DNA of 64,000 nt from Sclerurus mexicanus. Lineage: Eukaryota > Chordata > Aves > Passeriformes > Furnariidae. The translations under genes and the position numbers were made by a program. The notes below the pieces were generated by a model. The model saw nothing but the letters and a program-made list of their open reading frames with translations, was not told where the DNA came from and did no database searches. The DNA is taken from the NCBI GenBank assembly GCA_013396755.1, contig VWZF01006969.1, positions 181,433-245,432 of the forward strand. The letters are read 5' to 3'. Within the stretch, counting starts at the first letter, position 1. Each line of letters opens with the position of its first letter. This document shows, piece by piece, positions 36,995-49,440 of the stretch.

Positions 36995-37115
36995 GTGAGA
37001 GAAGTGAAGTTTATTATCCCTCTTTTTCTTTTATAGAACGGGAAAGTGAGGGAGGGAAATGAACTGCTGTGCCCAGGGTGGTGCAGGTACAGTGGGTTCA
37101 GAAATAGGGCCAGTG
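36995..37115 (-). mobile_element. Ancient MIR-type SINE relic
   Basis: The + strand order TTTATTATCCCTCTTTTTC, ACGGGAAAGTGAGGGAGGG, TGCTGTGCCCAGGGTGGTGC and AGAAATAGGGCCAGTGGGTT follows the reverse complement of MIR-type elements ('ttATTATCCCcattttacaGatGGGgAAacTGAGGcacaGagAgg...gtGCCCAaGGTcacaC'). Diverged but collinear over about 110 bp. Confidence 0.5.
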
Positions 37116-40100
37116 GGTTCCCAGGTGCTCATCTTCACCTGTAACACTGTCACTCCTCAGTCCCTGTTTCTGCTCTGACTTGTTCTGTCATACAGGATAT
37201 TTTTAAATTTTTTTTTCCTAATTAATAAAACTGTGCTTTATATCCCGGAAGCACAACATCCAGATGGGAATAGTATGTGTCAGTGCAGCACGTTTAATTA
37301 TTTATAACTGCTTTCTTTGTTTGATGGCTTGATTGTTATTTATTTTCCACCCAGAGGTTTGATCACTTAAACAGCCTGGAATCAAACATTTGGCTGTGTT
37401 TACAAATTATGAAAGTGGTTTCTGATTAAAGTGTTCCGTGGGAGGATTAAAGTTGCAGATCAGCGTGTGAGCCGGTGGCGCTCTCCTGAATTTCAGCAGC
37501 AGAGCTGCTCTGTGGCCTGTGCTCTGCATTCATTCCCACATCCCACGTTTGCCCATGGTCTCCCCGGGGCCGTGTCTTTGGCTGCGCTCCTGGCAGAGGG
37601 CAAGCCCAGCCCGCTCGGCCAAGGGAGCTGCAGGTTTGCAAGGCACCCACCAGACAGCGCCCAACAAAGAAGCCAATCCCAGCTGCAGCTGGGAAAAATG
37701 ATGGAACTGTGCAGATATCTAAAGCTTATCTGTTTTGTGGATGTGTTGTGATCAGCAAAGCTCTTGGCACTATTTTTGCGTGAAGTCAGAGGTGTGAGGT
37801 CAGACATGTAACACTGTGTAAGATAATTAAGGAATGTGAGAATTAATCTATTTAAAAATACCACTGCTTACAAAAAATTTAAAAAAAAAACAACAAACAA
37901 AATTACTTCTGGTTTTGTTGGTACTGTCAGAGGTCTTATGTTCTTGGCTTCCCCTTTTAATTTTCCAGTGCAAAACTTTAAAGCATAAGATGCTTTCCTG
38001 GCATTAGTTTCTTTGTGAATTGGAAATCTATGTGGTCCATAATCCAAATACACAAAATGGTCAGCAGTGTATTCTGCAAAGCTCCTACAGAAGTGTCTTG
38101 TGCTGGGTGATTGCCTACAGAACACTTGCCTTCACTTATGGGTCTTTTTAGATGGTTTTCTGAGGCAGCTCTCGAGAGTCTAATGATTGGGTAGCTATTG
38201 GCAAAAAACCATGCCTGGACATTCCTGAAAAAATAAAGGCAGGAATTTACACAACTGCTTTTGCCCATAATCACATGACTAATATTTTCTGAGAATAATG
38301 ATGAGGCAAATTTGCATTTGCTTCAGTTCCCTCTTCAAAGGTGAGGATTGCTGGAGTACCATCACAGTTCCATAAGCTGTAGAGAAGTAAATGTCTATGG
38401 CCGGGCAAGAAAAGAAGCTGTTGGGGCCAAATCTGCACAAAGAGAAGGCTCTGTATGAGAAGGACAGTATTTGAACCACTGGATAGGATGGCCATTGGAA
38501 TTGCCACCCCCTGCAGAATGCTGGAGGACCTCTGTAGAGCTGGTCTTTCCAGGTAGTCTTTAGACTAACATGAGTCCAAATATTGCCTTCTTTTTGGAGA
38601 CTGTGGGAAAGAGGGAAAGAATGGAGGGGTGTTGCGGCCACATGGTGCTGGACCTGGCTCTGTCTCAGGGATGGAGATGAAAGAATAGTTTGCCCCATGC
38701 TCCCTGGCACTTGGATGGAAAATCAAAGCGTTTTCATTTCAGCTTCATTGAAAACACACAGTAGAAAACAACATTTATAGTTGGCAAATGGAAAAGTTTT
38801 AAATTGATGATGGAAGAAACATTCATTTCCAAGCTTCTGAGCGAGCTATTAAAATCAACAGAGTAAAGACAAAATCCCTGGCACTGAAAATGAAAGGAAC
38901 AGTTTTTTTGTATCTACTTAGTTAAAACTTGGCAAAATAAATCTAAAGTAGTGGTTTCATATTTCCATGTGCACTAACTGTGCCAACTTTTGTTCTCAGA
39001 GTTGCCATGATAGAAAGTTCATCCCACTCGAGAAGCATTTTTTCCACTAACTTTTTAAATCAGAAGTCAATTTAAGCCAAAACCTAGATCTTGTATCAGC
39101 ACTGACATGTGTTTCTTTTGTTTGTGCTGTTGAGTGGCCCAGACTTTGCATTTAAATACACTATTTTGAAACAAGCTTATCTCCAATTAATTGACGCTAG
39201 AGTCAGTGCAGAGGATCTAGCAATGATGTTTGCCCAGTGTTGGTGTATTATTTTCAGAAGTACCTGTCAGTGGGTGCCACAGGAGGATGAGAAATTCACT
39301 CATTTCCAAAGCATGGAAATTTTTGAGCAGCAAATTCTCTCCTCTTGCCCTCCCTCCCCACCAAACATCATTATCTATAGCTGCACATTAGCAATCAGTT
39401 TCACATGATGATCGATATTTTCATTATCATGGCAATTTTCTGAAGTCTCCACACTTAAAATTTAACTTTTGCTTTATTTTATGGAAAGGTTAAATGAAAC
39501 AGGAGGAAATTTTAAGAGAAGATGATAGTTGGTTTTTGGAAACTTCACACAACCTAAATACATCATTGCCAGTACGTTTGTGTAGGATGAATAAAATATG
39601 CCTATTAGGATACATTCTCTTATGAATTTTCTGTATTTTTAGAGCAAGTTCTAGAGGCCTCTGTTATAATTCTTAGAAGGATAACATTAACAGCAGGTGT
39701 ATTTAATATTGATAACAGCTTTAATGCATTGGCAATGTGTTGTGGTGTCATTCAGGTCTGGCATAGCTATCATGCCGCTGATGAGACCTAAACCCTTATT
39801 TAAAATATTTCATTATCCTGAATATTCGAATAAGCATAATATTGCCTTAAGGAAGGTGAAGACTAGCTTCCTGTTAGTTTTTTGGGAGAATCACTGATTA
39901 GCAATCAAATTCAGCTTTTCTTCCATTACCGTGTCTGAAAAAAACAAGTATTTTCATTGATAAGGGTAATAAGGTACTAGTTACTGCATCAAAAGGGCAG
40001 CACTATTCTGTTCTGACTGAATATGTGTACATAAATGGTGCATTATTGCTAAGAAGGGGTTTTGCCAACTGTAAATTTGTCCTTTCAGATTTTTCTGTAA

Positions 40101-43100
40101 CTGGAGACTACTGCTCCATGTAAGTAAATACATTATTTAAGTGCAAGTTCTTTCATTAATTGCCATGCATTCCTTTCAAATGCAAAATAATTAACCTTGG
40201 AGAAGCTGCTTAATAGCCAAAGTAAGATCTAAAGGGAGGTTGTTCGAAGGCCTGCTATTTTTCAGTGTATATAAATGTATGAAACATCCGAAGCGTGGGG
40301 TTTCCCGGTATGCTCTTGGACAGCGCACTGAGCGGGCACTGCAATGCAGCTGCTCCTCGGGACTGCCCGGCCCTTCTCAGCTGTGCTGGAGCTCATCCCA
40401 ACACAGCAGCATCACTGACTTCAGCAGTGACTATAAAATCTTCTCCCCTAATCTCCCACAAAGATTCTGTACTGATGAGCAGTTTGTGGATAGCCAGGTT
40501 GTTTATTTCAACAGTGAGCAGGAAATCGGGTGGGTGGGAGCACACGAGCATCCAAAAGGCAGCTAATTCACTGTGAGATACTGAGCCCAGCCAAGCCAGG
40601 ATAAGCGTCTGAAGCAGCAGCTTGTGGCTGGTGAGCTATAGAGACAGGAAAGAAGTGTGATATTCAGCCACCCTCATTTTACTGCAAATTAAAACTCAGC
40701 AGTCAGTCCTCCCATAGCAAATGACCAACTGCACAGTCCAGAACAGCTGTTTAACTTTGCTTTGAACCTCTCTGTAAGTAAAATAAACTAAAAAAGAAAA
40801 GAGGAATACAGGCATATCACCCCAAGCTGACCTAAAGTCAGCTTAAATATTGCAAAGAGAAAACAGCTGGTTTGTTTGGAGTATGTTTTGAAATGCACAC
40901 AACTAAGTACAGTGTTCTTATCTACACATAGCGTATCATAAAAATCAAGGCAGATTCTTAAAGACAGCAAAGTAGAGCTACGGTGAGTCAACAGCAGGCA
41001 AACGTACCTTGCTCGTGGTACATGCGTTCAGGAATGGCTTGTGGTATGACAGATTATCAAATTAAAGTTCACTTCCCAGCTCTTCCACAATTTCTCATGT
41101 GGAGGGAGTTGCACAGTCTAGAGAGACATTGATCCCTTGTCTGAAGAAAGAACACCTCCGTCTTTAGCTCCCGTCCTGACATCACAGCCCCTGGCACAGC
41201 ACCTCCTCACACCCCGTGGAGCTGTGCTCGAGGTTGTTTCTGCACCACGGCTATGAAACAGTACCTCGTATTACTCAGAGGATGTTTTCCAGTCCATTTT
41301 TATTCTCCGGTGCCTGATGAAGAATGCCATGCTCAAAATGGTCCTGCACGTGTGTCCCAGCTGGTGAGGAATGGCTTTCAGTCCCTACCAGGGACTAAGA
41401 GCATTGCAGCCACGTGTTTTGTTTTGCTTTTTTCTCTCCCTCGCACTTTTCAACCTGTTGCTACCATTTTTAATTTTTCATGTCCTGGTAAAAGCAGAAG
41501 TTCAAGACTATACTTAGAAAACCAGGGCCTCTTAACAAGGTTGAAGCCCAAGTCACTGCTCCACCAGAGAATTTGTGTTCAGCAAGGTAGAACTGCTGCT
41601 TTTGCACCTGGTTCCTGTACTAGCTGTTGTAGTTTTACTGATTGTAAAGAAAAGAAGTGGGCTGAGCTGCATTTGTTTCCCTTTCTCCTTTATAGTGTAC
41701 TGTTCCCTGAGTCATTCCGTGGCCTCTTCTCACTGCTGTGCAGCTAACTTTTCTGGCTGGAATTCATGCACTGGGCACAGAATTTACAGCTGCCTAAATC
41801 TTGGAGTTCTTAATAGGAAAGTCTCTAGTCTACCAGCCTTCAGAAAAGACTGGAAGTGAAAAATGAGTGAGACTGTGAGAGATGAAAGCAACCAGTCACA
41901 CCAAGTCACCTACTGGGCACAGTAGCCTCTGTCGCTTCCTTCGGTTGAGCCTGAGGGGATGTGACATTGTCCTTTGCCATTCTCAGGACACTTTCACAAG
42001 CTCAGCATGCAGACCAACCTTTTAAACTGCCAACACTTTGATCCACTATTCAGTTGCATTGTTAAGAAAAACCCCAACCAACCAAACAAAAACAGCACCC
42101 AAACACATGCACGCACAAAACACGCAATGCATTTCACTTACAGTAACTTCACTTTTAGTTAAGGAAACATGACTCACTTCAAAGACTCTTTGAAGGGACT
42201 TCTTATAATTCCTGATCTTCAAAGAACCATTGCTGAAGCTATACCTAGATAAATATTTCTTTGTCAGAAGAGCCGTTTGCCATAACCAATTATAGAAGAT
42301 GCAACTGTGGATCTGTTTTCTGAAAGAGTGCAAAATCACTCTTTGAAGCTACTAGGCAGTTCAACAGGCTCCTCTTGACAAGACTTCGCCCCAGAACCTC
42401 ACAGAGCCACCTTGCCAGGAGAAATGGCACCTGGTAGATGGGGATCTGTGACTCTGAACTGCAGGACAGGACTCTGGACAACCTTTCTGAGGCTCCTGGG
42501 GCTGCATGGTGTTGCACTGCTTGTTTCCACAGGTATTGCTACTTCGAGGTGTGTCAGACTCTGTCAGACTCTTAGTCTGTGTAAGTGCCATTGGAGTTAT
42601 GGTTCAATGTTAGAGCACCTGAAAGAGTCAAGGAAGAGCAAAAACAAGCTGCAGTTCCTCTCATTAAAGGTTGTATGTGCAGAGAGCGCCCAGACTTTGT
42701 CTGATGTCCATTATAAGTCATGGTCATTGTTCTCTGAGTCAGCAGACTGTTGTTTCAAACTTAATTTTTTGTGCCATTCATCTGCTCCCTGTCATATCCC
42801 CTCGGCTGTGAAATCTTACATTGGGTTCTGTTGGGTTTTAGATGATAATTTTTCCCCTGTAAATTAGTTTCTTTCAAAGGAATCCTGAAGAATTTTTCCC
42901 AAGAAATCAGGGGTTATCTTAAATTCTGGTCCATAGGACATTGTTATGGGCTCTATCTGATATGGGAATGCATTCTATGGGAATACCATGCCACTCAAAT
43001 GGATGCACTATTCTAACACTATTCTGTTCTTAGGCAATCAGAGACCAATTCTGAACTCTCTTATTAGAAAAGTGCTTTTATCTGACATAAGGACTTCATG

Positions 43101-46100
43101 TTAAGCTCGTACCCCTGATCTCTGAGAGAGTCAGGTTTTCACCAAAAAAAATCTGGCTGGTAAAATTAGGGATTTACCAGATCTACGTATTGCTTGCTTG
43201 ACACACAGACTCTGGCATTCAAACACTTACAGTGCTGTCATACCATGTTTAATTGCCTGTCTTTGCATGAGAGTCCTAAGACAACTCTGATTGATCCCCT
43301 GTGTCCTGATGATACCCTGACTCCAGTTAATGTTTCAGCCATTTGTACAATATGAAACCTAAGGTCCCATTTGAACTGAGAAAGCAAATGGCTTATTAAA
43401 GTCTAATTTCTCCAGCTTGTTCTTGCCTTTGGGCATTTTAAATAGGTTAATGCAATTTTTACAATACACTCAGGGAACTTTACTCACAGAGTGTTGTCAT
43501 AAACTAGAGGAAAATAGCCCCTAGATTATCTTAAAATGGGAATTATTCCAAATATACTTGCCCTGATACTTAGTCAAGCTCTCTACCTAGAACAACCTTT
43601 TCTTCTTTTTTTTTTTTTCCCTTAAGATTTTAGGGCATTATTGTGCATTTTAAGGTTTGGCAAGGAAAAAAAAAAGGTGTCAGATTTATTTAATGCAGTG
43701 GATCATTTTTCAGGGAAATTCCAGTATTCATCAAAATGTGGAGACACCACAGGCACCGTATAAATTATGATGGTTTTCTTTGTAATACTTCCTTTTTACT
43801 GCCTACATTCTTTAAAGTGAATTTAGTGCTCGTGAAAGATGCTGGATAAGACAAAGAAAGTGAAGCCCTCTGTTCATCTGCAGGATAGGTCTGGGGGAGT
43901 ATTGGCAATGCAGGTTTCTCCCCATAACCCATCTGTGTTCTGCAGCTGCAACCCTGAGGGGTCAGCTTTAGGAACGAGGAGATGACATGGTCTCCTGACT
44001 CTGTCTGTCTTCTCTGCTGAAAGGCAAGTGAAGATGTCAGTTGATGCCATCCAAGGCCAAAGTCTTTATGGTCTTCCTCATTAGGTATTGAGAGACCATC
44101 AGTTTATTACCTTGACTGGGTGACAAACTTCTTCCAATGCAGGCTCTGTGTCGGTATCTGTGTGTGAATACAATTTCTATATGTTTAATACTTCTTTTAT
44201 AAGGTAGAAAACAGGCCAAAGCACCATTATAGTGCAATTCCTTATATTGACCCAGGCTGGGTTTGAACCAGTGATTTAAAAATATGTTCTGTATCCCATT
44301 ACTAACCTCTTCAGCCACAAGTCCAACCCTTCAGGGATTTTTCTTTCACAAAGAAGATGTTAAATATATTCAAAAGAACTCCTATTTTTTCTCTCAAAAA
44401 GAAAATTCGAGCATATGTGAAGACACTTTGGGTATTTGGCTAACCTACCCCTCATTACCCAGGAGGGAGAGAATGTAAACATGGGCTTGCATGAGGTTGT
44501 TCAGCGTGTGTATTCAATCTTTAGAAATCTGTTTCAAAGAAAAGAAAGGCATAAACCTCATTAGAAGAGAAACAACAGGGTGGAAAAAAAAAGCAGGCCG
44601 TGTCAGTTCAGACGCAAGCCCAGATCTGAAGTTAGTTACACTTTTCAGTTTAAGGCAATGCAAATCCATTCTCCATTACTGGGGAAGTGGAAAAAGGCAT
44701 TAAGCCCTTGAAATGGCAAGAGTCAAGTTCTGTGCTCAGTCAAATAGGGAAAGGTTTAATGTGTGATTTTCTTCTTTTTAGTCCATTGTACATTGTACCA
44801 AGGCACTGAGGAACAACTATGCAATTATGTAAATAGGAGGATAGAGGCTGGAGCAGCACAACAGTTTGTAAGCTAAAATTGCTTCTTATTCCTCCTGCCT
44901 CCTTCTCCCTCTTTACGCGGAACCAAACATGCACAAAACATTAATGAAATAAATCAGACATTATGTGAAGCTTATTCACAAGAGTGGATTCTAGATACAA
45001 ATCGAATCCCTGAACATTAATTTGATCTTCTGCCAAGCATAGTAGAGGTCTTAAGAATCTGAGTTTATATTGCGAAGGAGGGGTGAAAAAAAGAGTCCTA
45101 ATTTTAAATTGTTTTCATTATATAAACATTTGTGGGCCTACTTATGTTCCTTGCTTTTTGGAGAATTGTGATTAAACCGTAAAGTGTATGTATTTATTTA
45201 AAATATAACCAGGGATATTCCATACTTGTGTCATAATATGTTAGCCAGAGGCAGCAGGCAATTGCTACTGCTTTCAGTTGATACAATCAGGATTGGGAAT
45301 AGAAGACAGAGCCTTTTCAGTTTTCCCACTAAGACAAAGGCTCAGTCATTCCCTCGTTATGGATCAGACTGGTTCTTCCCATGGCTGCGTCAGAGGTGAA
45401 TTTTTCCCATTGCAACATTCTGCTTGACAGGGACCATTTTAGTTTCGGTTAAATTTCCGGTGCAGGCAACCAGCAGAGAAACAAAATATGCAACAGCACA
45501 TTTTGTGTAAATATTGTAAATGCATGGCACCATTGTGCCTAAAGTACCTGCCAAAGGAAGTCAAGGAAGAGCCCATTCCTTAGGTCATACCTTTCCCTAA
45601 TTCTTTAAGTAGCCTGAGGGCTGTGACAGGTGTAGAAGTAGATGACCCAGGAGATCAGAAAGTTTGCTTTTGCTGTCTCTTCACCATCCATTTGCACCTC
45701 TTAACTCCATATCTCTTATTCTAACGTAAATGCTTTGATACTTTGACTAAGCATAATCTGCTTAAAGTAGGATCATAAACCATGGGGTGATCCCGTGGGA
45801 AGTTTGCCATGGCACTGCAGCAACAAAGAAATTCTAGTTGAATTCTAGTTTGAAAACCTCAGGTTTGAAAACCCCTCGTGCTGTTGTTTCTTTGAAGGTA
45901 TTAGTTCTTCTTACTTGTCTTCTTGGATACCCGGTATACACACCTACCATATATTCAACATGCATTTCTCTTAAGGAGTGTTGAAATGTCTTGCAGCTTT
46001 TGTGGATTTTCCCTGTTTTTTCATAGCTTGCCTGTATTTTTAGTTAATTGTTTCCCTTTTAAAGTGTTGTACTTTATGTTTACTTTTCTAACGACTGAAA

Positions 46101-46429
46101 GAACTTTCTTCAATTCTTTGCAAGCCTTTTTAATTCTTGAATGCAATTCTGAAAGAAAGTAGGCACTTGTCACTTGAATATGCCAAAGTTTTACCTGGCT
46201 GTTAGCCAGTAAGTCATAAAAAAGATTCCTGTGAGGGAGACAGTGCATGTTATCTTTTATACATGCAGACACAGCATTGTTGTACCACCTGAAATTCCAT
46301 CAGAGTCCAAGCTCTGCTGGAAGTGACAAATGCTAGACAGGTATACGATTTATAATGGATGAGCTATGCAAGCAAGCTCAGGGAGCTGGATTGGATTTGA
46401 TTGCAAACAATAATATGACACAAGCCCTG
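37116..46429. other. Unique intron DNA, no gene seen
   Basis: No exon or transposon recognised. 37440-37700 is locally GC-rich (about one CpG-containing cluster near 37560-37620) with overlapping chance frames. An A/C-rich patch lies at 42068-42125, poly-T and poly-A runs at 43607-43618 and 43665-43674, and an imperfect local doubling of AATTCTAGTT and TTTGAAAACC at 45830-45874. Confidence 0.5.
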
Positions 46430-46600
46430 CTGTGGAGAGCACAGGCATTGTGAGAGGCAGTGCAATCCAGCAGCATGAACACCAGGCTGCTGGCATGGTC
46501 CAGAGCCCTAAATCCACCTTTGCAGTACACCCACTGTGTGGCTTTGAGAACGCCTTTCCTGACCTAACAGGCCTTCTTCCAACTCCTTATCTGTTTGTTT
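46430..46600 (+). mobile_element. Ancient MIR-type SINE relic
   Basis: CCAGCAGCATGAACACCAGG (about 46468), followed by CCACTGTGTGGCTTTGAGAA and CGCCTTTCCTGACC (46529-46564), resembles the MIR core and the following 'CTGTGTGaCcTTGgGcAagtCacTTaaCct' block in correct order. Boundaries are approximate. Confidence 0.4.
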
Positions 46601-49067
46601 AGCAACAGCATGTTAAACAATCACATCTCACTAAGCCACTTCAATGCAATTTAAAGATCAGCTTGATGATAAGCTTTGGAGAGGCTTTTTAAAGGAATTA
46701 TTTGAAAACACAAGAAGTGGTTTGAATAATTTTTTCCAGTTGCTGGAAATGAACTTGGAAATTTTCCATGAAGTAACTTTTCTCCATGAACAAGATTTTC
46801 CTTCAGGGAGTACCTTCCACCCCAGCAAGAGTGTCTTCATTTCCAGTACAAAAGTGAATAGTAGAGATATCAATATTCCTGCACTCACCAACATTCGAGT
46901 ATTGAGCAGGACTGAAGGCAAAGCTTTTCTACTCCTAGATGAGAAGGTTTTCTCTCACCAGTCCATTTGTGCTCCTAGGATATAAAACCAGCTCTCGTTC
47001 CTTTCCATGGGCCGTGTGGATTAGAAGTTATGCTTCTGTGAGATGTCATTTAATTCATTTCTCTGTTGGGGTCTGTGGATGCAGTAAGGGTCTGTTGTGT
47101 TTGAAGTCTTGGTTCTGGTTAGCAATAGCTCATGCAGTCTGCTAAGCTATCACAGGTGAGGAAACGGCGTGCACAAGATAAAGAGCTGCTCTAGACATTC
47201 TTTTTTCCTCATGGGAATGGGAAGGGTCTTTCTGCCTCTGTGTATTTACCTAGAGATAGAACTGGTGAATAGTTTTCCTTGCCATCTGAGATGGTTCATG
47301 CTGTGGTTAATATTTGTCTATGCGGTTACTTTCTTGTACACGCCTTCTTATACCTTAGATTATGTTTCCATTGACTACCCTCTTGGCTTTGGGGCACTTA
47401 GGTACAAAATCTCATCAGGAAATTGATGGGAGGGCACCCTTAACTTCTCCAGAGTGATTTCTTTTGTGTGAGAGTCCATGCACGTTTTTAATCTGATGGT
47501 CACTCTGTTTTATGTTGAAACACAAAACTTCTGTGAGTAGCTTTCCTGATGGGGATATATTGGTGTTACCAGACCTCCTTCTCTGCATTATTCAGGTTCT
47601 TTGTTGAAGTCACATACACAAGGCTATAATTCTTGTAAAGGCATATTTGTAGTTTGATTCCCACATCTATTGAAAGAAAATTTAGAGCTGCTATGAGTAT
47701 AGGAATGGATAACCAACAGCTCCTCCTCTCAAGCCTTACACTTTTCCTTCATACAACCTTTTCTGGCTTACCCATTCGGCTTCAACCTTCTCCATTTTCT
47801 TTTCTGTTTTCTTTTGCTTATTCTAGTTTATGGCTCATTGATTTCACAAGTTGTACCAAGACCTGAGGTTCAACCCCAGGGCATAGACATCTAGAAAGCT
47901 GAAATAGGGATGTCGACATGAAAAGAAAGTGGAGACAACTTGGCTTTATCTGCCAGCCCACAAACTACTTGAACAGAGTTTCCGGCCATGAAATCTGAAT
48001 GCTGTTTTAGAAACAACAAATTTGATTCATTCCCAGTTTACTTTGGCTTCTATGGATGGAAGTTTGAATACAGGGTGGTATTGGCAAAGCAGTATGCAGA
48101 ATGAAAAATAGTGTAGTGACCTTGCAAGCTATTCCACTTGGGATCTCACAGCTAACTAACACAACCCATAAGATGTTGATTAAAGAGGGGAAGGCTGGAA
48201 ACTCAGGTGACTTATTCAGGGCATAACCCCAGAAAGCATCAGGCTTCTGTCATGCTCTGGCTGCTGCTTAAAGCTGTTCTTCCTGGGTGACATCCCTATG
48301 ACACACTTCCTGCCTTCCCAAATTTAATGAATGCCCCAGTCAATTCAAAAGTGTCTCTGGGAAATCAGGTTTGCTCCTCTGTGCCAGCAGGTTGATGTGA
48401 GCCACTCGTTTCCAAGCTTTGTATTTGGAGCACATGCTAGCAAAACATGACAGACCTTTACCACCAGGAGTAAGTGAGCAGTGCAAGCCACAGGAAGGAA
48501 TGCATAGCTTTTAGATGTAAGCAGGTCTTATTTCAGAGACACATACATTTCATTGGGTATTTTTGCTACCCAGGCATTGCACAAGAAATTTCACAGCTGA
48601 ATGTTTTATTTCCTGATACCTGCTGTATAATGACATGACAAAGCACTTTTCAGAGCATCCTTTATTTTACAACTATGGCTTTCTCCTCCTTTATGTAACA
48701 GCACCAGTTCATCTTATGAGTTCTTACTGTACTGTGTACAGTGACAACTGGCTCATCTCTTCTCTAGGCAGGTAATATTCCCACTGGTTTCACTGGTAAG
48801 CTTGTCTGAGCAGACTGCTGGTCAGCTCTGATCCCCATCCTGTGGGCAGACCTGGAACCCTTTCGAAGGTTTGCTTTCATTGCCACCAGTGAAGTCCAGC
48901 TCTTGTCACAGAACTATATTGGCAGAACCACAGGCTGTTATTGATGGGAACAATTTCCTGCCACATCCTGAAGTGTGAGGCCGGCTGTCCTCAGTGAGCA
49001 GTATGCCCCCCAGAGTAAGAGAACCAGAATTTAAGCCAGGATATCTTTAACACAGTAGGTGTCACTG
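46601..49067. other. Unique intron DNA before the exon, no gene seen
   Basis: No additional exon or repeat recognised in the 2.4 kb before the branch-point region. The stretch around 48180-48250 vaguely resembles a MIR segment but is too weak to call. Confidence 0.5.
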
Positions 49068-49105
49068 AAACTTGCATAACTCCCTTCCCTCTCTTCCATT
49101 CACAG
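49068..49105 (+). other. POU6F2: Splice acceptor region of the POU6F2 exon
   Basis: The 25 bases before the exon are almost all pyrimidine and end in CACAG, a strong 3' splice site. Possible branch-point adenines are at 49079 (in TAAC, 26 nt upstream) and 49068 (in CTGAA, 37 nt upstream); which is used cannot be told from sequence. Cutting here gives the split Ala codon expected for this point of POU6F2. Confidence 0.85.
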
Positions 49106-49164
49106 CTACCTCATCCCTGAACTCCCAGCTTCAACAGCTTCAGCATCTTCAGCAGCTCCAGCAC

Positions 49165-49209
<45 letters not shown>

Positions 49210-49434
49210 AGCCAGCAGCAGCAGCAGGGCCAGCAGGCACAGACTCCACAGCCAGCGCAGCAGCCCCAGCAGTCACAGCCACAGCCAGCAGCAGCCCCGC
49301 AGCAGAACCAAACGCAGTCCCAGAGCCAGAGCCAGCCACCTGCAGCCCCACAGTCCTCCAGCTCCCCTCAGAAACCCAGCCAGTCACCAGGGCATGGCCT
49401 TCCATCTCCTCTTACTTCGCCAAATCCATTGCAG
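49106..49434 (+). CDS. POU6F2: POU6F2 internal coding exon (Gln/Pro-rich region with polyglutamine run)
   Basis: Seen: an open 329-nt exon that opens with the last two bases of a split Ala codon (phase 1), followed by 109 complete codons, and ends exactly after a CAG codon. It begins TSSLNSQLQQLQ, then a 15-glutamine run (49165-49209), a Ser, five more Gln, a long Gln/Pro/Ala/Ser stretch, and ends SSSPQKPSQSPGHGLPSPL followed by TSPNPLQ. Known: the opening and closing segments match the N-terminal part of vertebrate POU6F2, a POU-specific plus homeodomain transcription factor expressed in retina and midbrain; this part lies before the DNA-binding domains and is probably disordered and involved in transcriptional regulation. 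None of the DNA-binding exons are in the window. The middle of the exon is bird-specific in length and composition, as expected for a Gln-rich region. Other Gln-rich factors are unlikely because both non-repetitive ends match POU6F2. The N-terminal Met at 49072 is intronic and not used as a start. Confidence 0.93.
49165..49209 (+). repeat. POU6F2: Coding CAG trinucleotide repeat (polyglutamine, 15 residues)
   Basis: The run is CAA, then 13 uninterrupted CAG codons (49168-49206), then CAA. It is followed by AGC (Ser) and five more CAG codons (49213-49227). A pure CAG array of this length is expected to vary in length between individuals and species. Because it is a multiple of three, length changes keep the frame. 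Confidence 0.95.
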
Positions 49435-49440
49435 GTAGGA
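49435..49440 (+). other. POU6F2: Splice donor of the POU6F2 exon
   Basis: The exon ends in CAG followed by GTAGGA, a good though not perfect 5' splice site (consensus GTRAGT). It lies directly after the codons for PNPLQ, leaving phase 0 for the next exon, which fits the protein continuing into another POU6F2 exon outside this window. The frame stays open to 49539 only by chance read-through into the intron. Confidence 0.85.

Larger units (their letters stand above)
1..49105 (+). other. POU6F2: POU6F2 intron upstream of the exon (at least 49.1 kb)
   Basis: No coding exon was recognised between the window start and the acceptor at 49105. The POU6F2 segment that precedes this exon in the protein (ending in a Leu-Gln-Ala stretch) was not found. 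Known vertebrate POU6F2 genes are spread over hundreds of kilobases, so a very long intron is expected. Orientation is inferred from the exon. A small alternative or non-coding exon could be missed. Confidence 0.8.

Noticed and set aside
48180..48260. Further MIR-type relic
   Set aside because: Only one short block (CTCAGGTGACTTATTCAGGG) is suggestive, with no collinear second landmark.
49106..49405. 99-codon minus-strand reading frame rich in Ala
   Set aside because: It is the antisense of the CAG repeat and the Gln/Pro-rich exon; the poly-Ala is a by-product of CTG read in that frame.
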